Assembly: GCA_045536425.1 (NCBI GenBank)
Contig: JAZSNN010000031.1
Location: 65,025-129,024 of the forward strand
Length of the DNA stretch: 64,000 bases
Reading direction: 5' to 3'
From: UBA11540 sp045536425
GTDB lineage: Bacteria > Bacillota > Clostridia > Oscillospirales > Ruminococcaceae
How positions within the stretch are numbered: the stretch's first letter is position 1; the number at the start of each line of letters is the position of its first letter. Of this stretch, positions 50,011 through 58,072 are shown piece by piece. Under the pieces are notes generated by a model, which was given only the letters and a program-made list of their open reading frames with translations, was not told the origin of the DNA and did not search any database. The position numbers and the translations under genes are program-made.

Positions 50011-50043
50011 TACGAGCGAGTGAGGGCATCCGCCGCTTTTATA
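50011..50043. repeat. Direct repeat flanking the SGNH hydrolase gene (right)
   Basis: ACGAGCGAGTGAGGGCATCC followed by GCCGCTTTTATA; partner of 48709-48741. Confidence 0.6.
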
Positions 50044-50046
50044 TGG

Positions 50047-50111
50047 AAAAAGGATGCGAAAAATCGCATCCTCTATTTTTTATATTTTCTTTTAGTTGCT
50101 AGGCCTCCGCG
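50047..50111. repeat. Duplicated spoIIID 3' end with terminator
   Basis: Matches 51740-51804: terminator stem AGGATGCGA/TCGCATCCT, the AT-rich link and the last 12 codons of spoIIID (RGGLATKRKYKK on the minus strand). Similarity ends at 50111. Confidence 0.8.
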
Positions 50112-50493
50112 AATGTGTCGCAACATTGAGAGAGGCGTTTTCTCCATTGGAAGCAGAAATCCCAGCGTTTACAAGAGTATCGCTTAAAAAACCAGGATAA
50201 CAAACAATCACGCGCCTCGCGAGAGGAGCGTGTTCCTATATTGTCAAAAGAAAGGTCTATTATGGCACGACCAATCACGTAGTCAAAACAATATAGGCTT
50301 TTCCTTGCTTTGTTCTTTTACAAACAGTTAAGTGTCCCAGTATACACCGCTTTTTGCAGCGCCTCAATGGGCGTATCCAAATTATAATTAGTATTCAAAA
50401 AACTGTCAACTTTGGTTGGCGGGATTTTTGCTTTTTATTGTTTTTTTGGGGCGGTTGTGGTATATTTTATTCATAGTGCTTTTGGAGGTTTTT

Positions 50494-51729
50494 ATGCGCA
50501 GGTATAGATTTGGTAAAATTATTGCTCTCGTTTTGTTTGTTGTCCTTTCCTTTTCCGGATGTTTTTCGGATTTCGACTTAATCTATGATGATTACAGCGA
50601 TTCATATTCATATGACGTCAGTTATGATTACGTTTCCGCCGGACCATCTTATGACGTTTCTTTTGAAGAAAGTTCTTCTTGTTCGAGCGAAGACCCATCT
50701 GAATACGCCTCGTCAGCTAATGTTTCTTCAAAGATTGAAGAACCGCAGATTCCAAAGATATGCAGCTTGGTTGAGTTGAGGGATTATTTTAAAGATAACC
50801 TGAGAAACGACGTTTTGGTGGTACAATTTGAGTGGCTTGGAGAGGAAGATTTATCTGCAAACGAAATAGCACGTATGACCATGACCTGTTACGTTAATTA
50901 CAGGCGCACAGGCAATAAATATACCGTCACCTTTACCGAATATCCCGGTGACAGAATTGTTGACGCTTATTTTTCGGGCGACAGGTCCAAACTTAACGTA
51001 GGTGAGATTTCCGCTTTGGAGAAGGCGATTGAAATTGTCAATGAGGCAAAGGCTGTTACCTCCGATTTAATCGATTTGGAAGTGTATCTGCACGATTATA
51101 TCTGCAGAGCCGTGACGTATGACGACAACACGCGTTCTGTTGAGGACCCGATGAATCCTCCGCGAAACCTAACCGTTGTTGGAGCGTTGTTGGACGGCAG
51201 AGCAAACTGTCAGGGATATACCGACGCGTTTTATGCTCTGGCTTCGATTGCGGGATTTACAGTTGACAGGATGTTTGTTAAAACCGCCAACGATCTACAC
51301 GTTTTGAGCACCATATATCTTGGCGGACAATGGCTTATCGTAGATTCAACCTTTAACGATTCCAATTACTACGGCAACGAGTCCAAGGATTATCATCTGT
51401 TTAACGCAAGTAAAGACGTCGTTGAGCAGTTTTCTTGGCCTGAACATTATGAAATGAATCCTATTGCCAACGAGACGTCGAATTATTTTTACTACAATTA
51501 CTATGATTGTTATTACCGCAATGCAGAGGAGTTTGCAAATGCTCTTCTTAATCAGTACATAAACGGCAAAACCGAGATACACGGCGCTCTGGTGAGCAGC
51601 GAAAGCGTGTATGACGTTTCAGACGCATTTAGCCTCGCGATTGCTAACGCAAATTTCGAACAAGCAGGATATATTTATTTTTACAGGCATTTTGGCAACA
51701 CATACTATTGCCAGTTTTTGATTTCGTGA
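50494..51729 (+). CDS. Transglutaminase-like lipoprotein
   Basis: 411 aa. A signal peptide with lipobox LSFSGC is followed by a Ser/Tyr/Asp-rich linker (~25-85). A transglutaminase-like domain spans ~170-300, with the Cys-His-Asp triad in GRANCQGYTDAF, NDLHVLSTIYL and WLIVDSTFND. These domains act as proteases or crosslinkers on the cell surface; the substrate is unknown. ATG 50494 with GGAGG upstream. It lies between the two copies of the spoIIID 3' end. Confidence 0.88.
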   Translation: MRRYRFGKIIALVLFVVLSFSGCFSDFDLIYDDYSDSYSYDVSYDYVSAGPSYDVSFEESSSCSSEDPSEYASSANVSSKIEEPQIPKICSLVELRDYFKDNLRNDVLVVQFEWLGEEDLSANEIARMTMTCYVNYRRTGNKYTVTFTEYPGDRIVDAYFSGDRSKLNVGEISALEKAIEIVNEAKAVTSDLIDLEVYLHDYICRAVTYDDNTRSVEDPMNPPRNLTVVGALLDGRANCQGYTDAFYALASIAGFTVDRMFVKTANDLHVLSTIYLGGQWLIVDSTFNDSNYYGNESKDYHLFNASKDVVEQFSWPEHYEMNPIANETSNYFYYNYYDCYYRNAEEFANALLNQYINGKTEIHGALVSSESVYDVSDAFSLAIANANFEQAGYIYFYRHFGNTYYCQFLIS

Positions 51730-51739
51730 AATATATAGA

Positions 51740-51776
51740 AAAGGATGCGATTTAATTCGCATCCTCTATTTTTTAT
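51740..51776. terminator. Bidirectional terminator between lipoprotein gene and spoIIID
   Basis: AGGATGCGA-TTTAAT-TCGCATCCT with T-rich flanks on both sides. The same hairpin is copied at 50050. Confidence 0.8.
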
Positions 51777-52011
51777 ATTTTCTTTTAGTTGCTAGGCCTC
51801 CGCGGATATGGCGTTGGGCTTTGTTGAGGTCGAGCACCTCTTTTACGTTTGCATACAGGCTTGGATTTATCTTTTTGAGTCTTTCTGCGACGTCCTTATG
51901 TACAGTTGATTTACTTATACAAAATTTCTTTGCGGCGGCTCTTACAGTTGCTTTGTTCTCGATTATGTACTCAGCGAGCATCACCGCTCGTTCTTCTACT
52001 ACCCCTTTCAC
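51766..52011 (-). CDS. spoIIID: Sporulation transcriptional regulator SpoIIID
   Basis: 81-aa helix-turn-helix regulator of the mother cell during sporulation, acting on sigma-E genes. The HTH is VRAAAKKFCISKSTVHKDVAERL, and the basic tail LATKRKYKK is also typical. ATG at 52011. The presence of spoIIID indicates a spore-forming host. The last 12 codons are duplicated 1.7 kb away. Confidence 0.96.
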   Translation of the reverse strand: MKGVVEERAVMLAEYIIENKATVRAAAKKFCISKSTVHKDVAERLKKINPSLYANVKEVLDLNKAQRHIRGGLATKRKYKK

Positions 52012-52104
52012 AATCTCAACTCCTTATGAATGTTCATTCAAATATATGAGCCGAAAGGAGTTAGTATGCAAAAACAGACCCGAAAATTCGGGTCTGTTCA
52101 AAAA

Positions 52105-53493
52105 TCAAACGAGTTTTCTACCCATCAAAACACCCATTACAGATGCCATCATAAGTCCTCTTGTCCATCCGCTCGAATCGCCGAGGCAGTGAAGTCCTTT
52201 GACATTTGTATTTAAGTCCTTATCCATCTTTACGCGGTTGGAATAAAACTTTAATTCGGGCGAGTACAAAAGTGTTTCTGTGGACGCAAAACCGGGCACT
52301 ACGTGGTCTACCGCTTGGATGAAGTTTATGATATTCATCATAGCGCGGTACGGCATAGCAGCGGTTATATCCCCTGCTACAGCGTCGGGGAGTGTTGGCT
52401 TGAGGTTTGACTGTGCAAGTTCCTTTGGCCAAGTGCGTTTGCCGTCAAGAATATCGCCGAAGCGTTGCACCAAAATATGTCCCGCACCGAGCATATTTGT
52501 GAGCTCGCCAACCTTTTGCGCATAGGCAATAGGCTGATTGAACGGTTCGGAAAAATTATGCGAACATAAAATTGCGAGGTTTGTGTTATTGGATTTGAGT
52601 TCCTTGTAGGAATGTCCGTTTACGACAGCAAGGTCGTTGTCGTAGTTTTCCTGACTTACAAATCCGCCGGGGTTTTGGCAGAAGGTGCGAACCTTATTTT
52701 TAAAGGGCTTGGGATAGCCGATGAGCTTGGACTCATACAGCACCTCGTTTACCTTTTCGATAACTTCGTTTCTTACCTCAACTCTAACACCGATATCTAC
52801 TGTTCCGGGTTGGTGCGCGATGTTATGCTCTGCACAAATCTTTTCGAGCCAATCTGCTCCTCTTCTGCCTGTTGCAACAACGGTGTGCTCACCAAAAATT
52901 TCGAGGTTGTTTTTGCCATCTGTGATGTAAACTCCCTTGCATTCGTTTCCCTCTAAAATGAGGTCGGTGCATTCATATCCAAACATCATCTCAACACCGT
53001 TGTTGAGAAGATACTGCTCAATTGCGTAGTATATCTGCTGTGCCTTTTCGGTGCCCATATGTCGAATGGGACAGTCAACAAGCTTGAGTCCTGCTTGGAT
53101 TGCGCGTTTTCTGATATCCTTTACCTCTTCGGAGTTTCCGATACCCTCTACGTGCTCGTCAGCGCCAAACTCCAGATATATCTTGTCGGCGTAGTTAATG
53201 GTTTCCTGCGCGAGATCATCACCGATCAAAGTGGGAAGGTCACCGCCCACCTCGCTACTGAGAGAGAGCTTTCCATCGGAAAAGGCTCCCGCACCCGAGA
53301 ATCCCGTAGTGATGTGACAGTATGGTTTGCAGTTGACGCATTGCTTGGTCTTGTGTTTTGGGCAACGTCTGTTTTCAACCGATTGTCCTTTTTCTACTAT
53401 AACAATCTTTTTGTCGCTTCCCTTTTTGACCATTTCGAGTGCAGTAAATATACCCGCAGGGCCTGCACCGACTATAATGACATCCTTGTTCAT
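52105..53493 (-). CDS. NAD(P)/FAD-dependent oxidoreductase (BaiN/HI0933-like flavoprotein)
   Basis: 462 aa. N-terminal FAD-binding Rossmann motif VIIVGAGPAGIFTALEMVKK, then a cysteine-rich insertion (CPKHKTKQCVNCKPYCHITT), GFSGAGAFSDGKL and a second dinucleotide/FAD motif (TVVATGRRGADWLE). A C-terminal LGDSSGWTRGLMMASVMGVL closes the FAD site. The physiological substrate is unknown; proteins of this set are widespread in Clostridia. ATG 53493 with AAAGGAG upstream. Confidence 0.87.
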   Translation of the reverse strand: MNKDVIIVGAGPAGIFTALEMVKKGSDKKIVIVEKGQSVENRRCPKHKTKQCVNCKPYCHITTGFSGAGAFSDGKLSLSSEVGGDLPTLIGDDLAQETINYADKIYLEFGADEHVEGIGNSEEVKDIRKRAIQAGLKLVDCPIRHMGTEKAQQIYYAIEQYLLNNGVEMMFGYECTDLILEGNECKGVYITDGKNNLEIFGEHTVVATGRRGADWLEKICAEHNIAHQPGTVDIGVRVEVRNEVIEKVNEVLYESKLIGYPKPFKNKVRTFCQNPGGFVSQENYDNDLAVVNGHSYKELKSNNTNLAILCSHNFSEPFNQPIAYAQKVGELTNMLGAGHILVQRFGDILDGKRTWPKELAQSNLKPTLPDAVAGDITAAMPYRAMMNIINFIQAVDHVVPGFASTETLLYSPELKFYSNRVKMDKDLNTNVKGLHCLGDSSGWTRGLMMASVMGVLMGRKLV

Positions 53494-53518
53494 ACAAGAC
53501 TCTCCTTTACGCAAGAAT

Positions 53519-53542
53519 AAAGCGTTCTGCAGAGAACGCTTT
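53519..53542. terminator. Hairpin upstream of the flavoprotein gene
   Basis: Perfect AAAGCGTTCT-GCAG-AGAACGCTTT. It lies 26 bp upstream of the flavoprotein start; on the plus strand ATATTTTTG follows. Confidence 0.5.
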
Positions 53543-53563
53543 ACATATTTTTGACATCACAAA

Positions 53564-53596
53564 GAACTCGAGTGAAAATCATTCGAGTTCCTTTTT
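53564..53596. terminator. Terminator after the small peptide gene
   Basis: An 11-bp stem with one G-U pair (53564-53574 / 53580-53590), 40 bp after the stop at 53630; a T-run is on the plus strand and a shorter one on the minus. Confidence 0.65.
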
Positions 53597-53629
53597 ACTA
53601 TAAACCAGTTTGTTGATTAGATTCTATTA

Positions 53630-53743
53630 TTATTTTTTAAATTCATCCAATCCAACATCGTTATCACCACTAGTAGTGATAATGTCTTTTGTTTCGATTT
53701 CCTCTACCTCAAGTACAGGAGTTTCAAATTTTTCGATATTCAT
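53630..53743 (-). CDS. 37-residue peptide with DIITTSG motif
   Basis: Starts MNIEKFETPVLEVEEIET and continues through DIITTSGDNDVG to a Lys-Lys end. A strong GAGGAGG ribosome site is 6-7 bases upstream, and its own terminator follows. From memory, short acidic proteins with a PVLEVEE...DIIxTSG pattern recur in Clostridia; their function is not known to me. It is too short for most gene finders. It may be a secreted or modified peptide, but no maturation gene is adjacent. Confidence 0.65.
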   Translation of the reverse strand: MNIEKFETPVLEVEEIETKDIITTSGDNDVGLDEFKK

Positions 53744-53873
53744 CAGATATCCTCCTCAGATAAAATTCATATAATTACCAAAAACAAATACAATAATTTA
53801 TAATCAGTATACACCCGTTTTCAACGATTGTCAATAGTTTTTCGTGAAAAAGACGTAATTGTTTTTAACGTAA

Positions 53874-55379
53874 TTAACCGATCTTTGCATTAGCATCCTT
53901 GAGCACTACGTCGTGTGCTCCGCCCTCTACTATAGAAGTTGCAGACACCATTGTAAGCTTGCTGTTCTTCTGAAGCTCGGGTATTGTCAAGAAGCCACAG
54001 TTACACATTGTGGAACGAACCTTTGCGAGAGATTTGCCCACGTTATCCTTGAGTCCACCTGCATAGGGAACGTAGGAGTCGACGCCTTCCTCAAAGGAGA
54101 GCTTTTTATCTCCGCCGAGGTCGTAGCGCTGCCAGTTTCTCGCACGGTTTGAGCCTTCACCCCAATATTCCTTCATATAGCTACCATTGATTACAACCTT
54201 GTTTGTGGGGCTCTCATCAAATCTAGAGAAGTATCTGCCGAGCATTATGAAATCTGCGCCCATAGCAAGTGCGAGTGTCATATGATAGTCGTGAACGATA
54301 CCGCCATCAGAGCACACAGGAATATAGATACCTGTTTTCTCGTAGTATTCGTCTCTTGCCTTTGCAACCTCGATAAGAGCTGTTGCTTGTCCACGGCCGA
54401 TTCCCTTCTGCTCACGGGTGATGCAGATAGAACCACCGCCGATACCGACCTTTACAAAGTCAGCTCCTGCTTCGGCAAGGAACATAAAGCCATCGCGATC
54501 AACAACGTTTCCTGCGCCAACCTTTACTGTATCGCCGTAGTTTGCGCGAATCCAGTCGAGAGTGAGTTTCTGCCACTCGGAATAGCCCTCGGAAGAGTCG
54601 ATACACAGAACGTCTGCGCCTGCTTCTACAAGTGCGGGAACACGCTGTGCATAGTCGCGGGTGTTGATACCTGCACCTACTACGTATCTCTTCTGCGCGT
54701 CGAGAAGTTCATTGGCATTCTCTTTATGTGTAGAGTAGTCCTTGCGGAAAACCATATACTTGAGGCATCCGTTTTTGTCAACTATCGGGAGAGAGTTGAG
54801 CTTGTTGTCCCAAATTATATCGTTTGCAGTTTTGAGCGAAGTGTTCTCGTCTGCAACGATGAGCTTGTCCAAAGCGGTCATAAACTCGCTGACCTTTGTA
54901 TCCATAGACATTCTGGAAACGCGGTAGTCACGACTTGTGACGATGCCGACGAGCTTTCCGTTTGCAGTTCCATCCTCGGTTACTGCTACTGTGGAGTGCC
55001 CTGTTTTCTCTTTAAGGTCGAGGATATCCTTTAGTGTAGCGTCGGGCTTTATGTTAGAATCACTTGTTACGAAGCCCGCCTTATAATTCTTGACTCTTGC
55101 TACCATTGCAGCCTCGTCCTCAATGGTCTGAGAACCATAAATAAAGGAGATTCCGCCCTCTTTTGCAAGTGCAATAGCCATTCTGTCGTCAGATACAGCC
55201 TGCATTATTGCAGAAACGAGGGGAATATTCATAACGATAGAAGAGGTTTCGCCCTTCTTGTATTTTACTACCGGTGTCTTGAGACTTACGTTTGCAGGAA
55301 TACACTCTGAAGAGGAGTATCCAGGTACCAAAAGGTACTCGCCAAAGGTGCGAGAAGGTTCTTCGTAAATAAAAGCCAT
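53874..55379 (-). CDS. guaB: Inosine-5'-monophosphate dehydrogenase
   Basis: Oxidises IMP to XMP in guanine nucleotide synthesis. 501 aa: (beta/alpha)8 barrel interrupted by a CBS pair (~100-215), catalytic loop KVGIGGGSICITREQKGIGR with the active-site Cys, and flap with the NRARNWQRYD segment. The flap and loop are of the less common bacterial type. The gene stands alone with its own promoter; guaA is not next to it. Confidence 0.95.
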   Translation of the reverse strand: MAFIYEEPSRTFGEYLLVPGYSSSECIPANVSLKTPVVKYKKGETSSIVMNIPLVSAIMQAVSDDRMAIALAKEGGISFIYGSQTIEDEAAMVARVKNYKAGFVTSDSNIKPDATLKDILDLKEKTGHSTVAVTEDGTANGKLVGIVTSRDYRVSRMSMDTKVSEFMTALDKLIVADENTSLKTANDIIWDNKLNSLPIVDKNGCLKYMVFRKDYSTHKENANELLDAQKRYVVGAGINTRDYAQRVPALVEAGADVLCIDSSEGYSEWQKLTLDWIRANYGDTVKVGAGNVVDRDGFMFLAEAGADFVKVGIGGGSICITREQKGIGRGQATALIEVAKARDEYYEKTGIYIPVCSDGGIVHDYHMTLALAMGADFIMLGRYFSRFDESPTNKVVINGSYMKEYWGEGSNRARNWQRYDLGGDKKLSFEEGVDSYVPYAGGLKDNVGKSLAKVRSTMCNCGFLTIPELQKNSKLTMVSATSIVEGGAHDVVLKDANAKIG

Positions 55380-55410
55380 ATTTGTTCTCCTTATATTTAT
55401 ATTACTCTTA

Positions 55411-55439
55411 ATAGTACTCTAAACAGCGCCCTGTGTCAA
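55411..55439 (-). promoter_or_regulatory. Promoter of guaB
   Basis: Minus-strand -35 TTGACA (55434-55439), 17-bp spacer, -10 TACTAT (55411-55416), about 32 bp before the start. Confidence 0.75.
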
Positions 55440-55494
55440 GGCATTTTGAGCCTTCAAAATAATTTTCGGCAGTTTACACATATCGCGGATAAAA

Positions 55495-55833
55495 TCAGCC
55501 GTTTTTCTCGTCTTTCGGCTCATGCACCATCTCGTTTTTTATCTCCCAATGTATCAAAAGTGTGAGCGCGGCACGAAGAAGAATTATCGCACCTACCATC
55601 AAAAGCTCTTCCCACTCCTGAACCACAACTGTTCTCAAAATCTCGCTCGCAAGCTTGAATTCGAGGGCGGTTGCAAGGCTCTGCGCAAGGGCGAGTCTTA
55701 CCCCTTTCTTTTTGCGTACATATCCTATGAAGTTTACTACTGCGGCTTGAAGAATTATAAGTACTCCGATAAGTTCAACCGGAATTATCAAAACTTCTAC
55801 CACTTCTCTAAAGACCTTTTCAAAGAGTTCCAT
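55495..55833 (-). CDS. DUF1622-like membrane protein
   Basis: 112 aa with three hydrophobic helices (VLIIPVELIGVLIILQAAVV, LLMVGAIILLRAALTLLIHW and a weaker central one) separated by a RLALAQSLATALEFKLASEI segment, the pattern of DUF1622 proteins. ATG 55833 with GGAGG nine bases upstream. Function unknown. Confidence 0.75.
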   Translation of the reverse strand: MELFEKVFREVVEVLIIPVELIGVLIILQAAVVNFIGYVRKKKGVRLALAQSLATALEFKLASEILRTVVVQEWEELLMVGAIILLRAALTLLIHWEIKNEMVHEPKDEKNG

Positions 55834-55887
55834 TTTCAACTTCCTCCGTTTTCACTTTCTATAATTATACTACCTTATTTTTCGGTT

Positions 55888-56661
55888 TTAGTCAATCTTT
55901 TTATGTTGTATGCCTTGTCTGTCCACATAGTAATTTTCTGTGTATATCAACTCTGACACGGGCACTATTTCATAGCCTTTTTCTTCGATGGTGTCGATTA
56001 GCGTCGGGAGCGCTTTAGCGGTGTGTTCGGCTCCGAGATGAAGCAGTACTATTGAGCCGTTATCAAGCTTCTTCATAACCCGCTCTATCATTTCGTCAGC
56101 AGTATATCCTTTCCAATCCACCGTGTCGCAATTCCACTGTATACAGTGATACCCAAGCTCATTTGCAGTTTGTATGAGGCGGGTATTATACGAGCCCGAG
56201 GGAGCGCGAAACAGCGTGGGTCTTATTCCCGTGACCTTTTCTATTTTGTTTCCTGCCGAATTGAGCTCCTTTTTTATCTGTTCCTCGGTCAAGGTCTGCA
56301 TATCAGGATGGCTGTCCGAGTGGTTTCCTATCTCGTGTCCCGCTTTCGACATTCTGACCACCGCGTTTTCGCATCTTTGTACAAATTCACCTGTGACAAA
56401 AAAGGTGGTTTTTACCCCTTTTTCCTCGAGGATTTTCAGGAAAATATCGGTATCGTCATCCTCCCAAGCGCAGTTTATTCCGAGGGCAACCTTTTTTTCT
56501 TCGGTATCTACGCTATACACAGGATAGAGCTTTCCCTGTGCTGCAACGGTTGCGGCTTTGAAGATGAGCGGAAGCACCACCGAAAGCACCAGCGCAGTTA
56601 TCACCGCCGCCGAGCATATCATCATAGCGGTTTTTTGAATAGTAATATACGGCTTTTTCAT
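55888..56661 (-). CDS. Polysaccharide deacetylase (PdaB-like)
   Basis: 257 aa with an N-terminal signal-anchor (AVITALVLSVVLPLIFKAAT) and a NodB domain. The motifs are INCAWEDDDT (catalytic and metal Asp), GNHSDSHPDM (metal His pair), RAPSGSYN and VLLHLGAEHTAKALP. The AWEDDDT form and length match PdaB-type enzymes, which act on spore or cell-wall glycans in Firmicutes. It is the last gene of a minus-strand run. Confidence 0.9.
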   Translation of the reverse strand: MKKPYITIQKTAMMICSAAVITALVLSVVLPLIFKAATVAAQGKLYPVYSVDTEEKKVALGINCAWEDDDTDIFLKILEEKGVKTTFFVTGEFVQRCENAVVRMSKAGHEIGNHSDSHPDMQTLTEEQIKKELNSAGNKIEKVTGIRPTLFRAPSGSYNTRLIQTANELGYHCIQWNCDTVDWKGYTADEMIERVMKKLDNGSIVLLHLGAEHTAKALPTLIDTIEEKGYEIVPVSELIYTENYYVDRQGIQHKKID

Positions 56662-56690
56662 ACAAACACCTCTTTAGTGAGAATATGAAA

Positions 56691-56717
56691 AAAGCAGACG
56701 TATTATGTCTGCTTTAA
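56691..56717 (-). terminator. Terminator after the glycosylase gene
   Basis: AAAGCAGAC / GTCTGCTTT with a 7-nt loop; TTTTTTC follows on the minus strand. The stem overlaps the stop codon of the glycosylase. Confidence 0.8.
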
Positions 56718-57541
56718 AATTCCTCGGATGTTCGTGCATAGTGGAAGATATACTGCTGTGCGATACCTGCATAGCGTTTGCAATTTTCGGGAAGTCCGTC
56801 GGGATAGAGCTTTGCCATTGCGCGTTTTATCCACACGTCCTCGGGAAAAGCCTCAAGGCGATAAAATCCGTACAGAAGCGCACAGTCTGCAACCTTGCTT
56901 CCTATGCCGCAAATCTGCATCAATTCCGCTTTTGCCGTGGCGTAGTCGGAGTTTCTTATTCTATCTATGCTGACCTCTCCGCTGTCGAGCTTTTTGGCGG
57001 CATCAAGAATATACTTTGCACGAAATCCGCTTCTGAGCGGTGCCAGCTCCTCGACCGTGAGTTTTGCTATAACGCTATAATCGGGGAAGGTGCTGAAGCC
57101 GTCTGTTATCGGCTCTCCAAAGGTGTCGCAGAGTCTTTTGACGATGCCTTTTATGCGTTTTATGTTGTTGTTTTGACTGATGATAAACGAACAGATAGTT
57201 TCCCACGCGTCTTGCTTTAGTATGCGGATACCCGACGCGTAGTCCCCCGCTCTTTGCATTATCTCGTCTTTACATATCTCATCGCGGATTGCATTATAGT
57301 CAAGCTCGAAATCGAAGTAGTCCTTCCAGACTTTTTCAAAGGTTTCCTTGTCGGTGTCGAAAAAGGTGATCGTGTCATCGGTTTGGTTGATTTTGCACAC
57401 CATTTTCCCGACTACGCCCACAAAGGTGTTCTCTTCGATTTCGTCCCATCTGAAGCACTGTCCGCAGTCCAGGGTTTGTCTCAGAGAAAAAGGTGACACT
57501 CCGCTTATCAGAGTGTCCTTTCCTTTGTATTGTATCTTCAT
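56714..57541 (-). CDS. 8-oxoguanine DNA glycosylase (OGG1-like)
   Basis: 275-aa HhH-GPD DNA repair glycosylase/lyase. It has the OGG_N domain (SPFSLRQTLDCGQCFRWDEI), then HhH LMQICGIGSKVADCALLYGF with the catalytic Lys in GSKVADC, and the catalytic Asp in FPEDVWIKRAM. It removes 8-oxoguanine from DNA. Its start overlaps the stop of the NUDIX gene by four bases, coupling two oxidative or nucleotide-repair functions. Confidence 0.92.
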   Translation of the reverse strand: MKIQYKGKDTLISGVSPFSLRQTLDCGQCFRWDEIEENTFVGVVGKMVCKINQTDDTITFFDTDKETFEKVWKDYFDFELDYNAIRDEICKDEIMQRAGDYASGIRILKQDAWETICSFIISQNNNIKRIKGIVKRLCDTFGEPITDGFSTFPDYSVIAKLTVEELAPLRSGFRAKYILDAAKKLDSGEVSIDRIRNSDYATAKAELMQICGIGSKVADCALLYGFYRLEAFPEDVWIKRAMAKLYPDGLPENCKRYAGIAQQYIFHYARTSEEF

Positions 57542-58071
57542 TTTATCAATTCTTTCAGTTTGAGGATAGCGACCTGTGTTTTGGAGTCGCGGATTTCTCC
57601 GCTCATCACCATCTTCACAGCATCGGCAAGAGGTATGTGCTCTACGCTCAAGAATTCGTCTGCGTCGAGGTGTTGTGCGGTTTTTGAGAGGTTTTCGGCG
57701 TAATACATATGTATCACTTCGGTGACGTAGGCAGGGGTCGGATAGAGCTTTCCGAGGTCGGTATATTTTTCTGCAACGTAGCCCGTTTCCTCTTCCAGTT
57801 CACGTTTTCCGCATTCAAGCGGGTTTTCGCCCTTTTCGAGCTTTCCTGCAGGAATTTCGAGAAGCACCTCGCCATATGGATAGCGAAACTGACGCACCAT
57901 CAAAAGACATCCGTCTTCATCAAGAGCCGCAACACAGACTCCCCCGTGGTGTTCTACAACCTCACGAAGCGCGGTTTTGCCGTTTTCAAGCTCCGCCTCG
58001 TCAACGCGAAGGCTCAGGATTTTTCCGTTATATTTATATTCTTGTGAAAGGGTTTTTTCAAACAGCTTCAT
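57538..58071 (-). CDS. NUDIX hydrolase (ADP-ribose pyrophosphatase-like)
   Basis: 177 aa. The Nudix box is GKLEKGENPLECGKRELEEE followed by TGY. Upstream VRQFRYPYGEVLLEIPAG is typical of ADP-ribose pyrophosphatases (NudF type). It likely hydrolyses ADP-ribose or related nucleoside diphosphates. It overlaps the glycosylase gene by four bases. Confidence 0.92.
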   Translation of the reverse strand: MKLFEKTLSQEYKYNGKILSLRVDEAELENGKTALREVVEHHGGVCVAALDEDGCLLMVRQFRYPYGEVLLEIPAGKLEKGENPLECGKRELEEETGYVAEKYTDLGKLYPTPAYVTEVIHMYYAENLSKTAQHLDADEFLSVEHIPLADAVKMVMSGEIRDSKTQVAILKLKELIK

Positions 58072-58072
58072 T

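Larger units (their letters stand above)
49902..50493. other. Intergenic region with gene debris and repeats
   Basis: Contains the right flanking repeat (50011-50043), a hairpin terminator copy and a 65-bp duplication of the spoIIID 3' end (50047-50111). A stretch without intact frames follows, then an inverted repeat CCTATATTGT / ACAATATAGG (50235-50244 / 50288-50297). No gene can be supported; it reads like recombination remnants. Confidence 0.6.
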
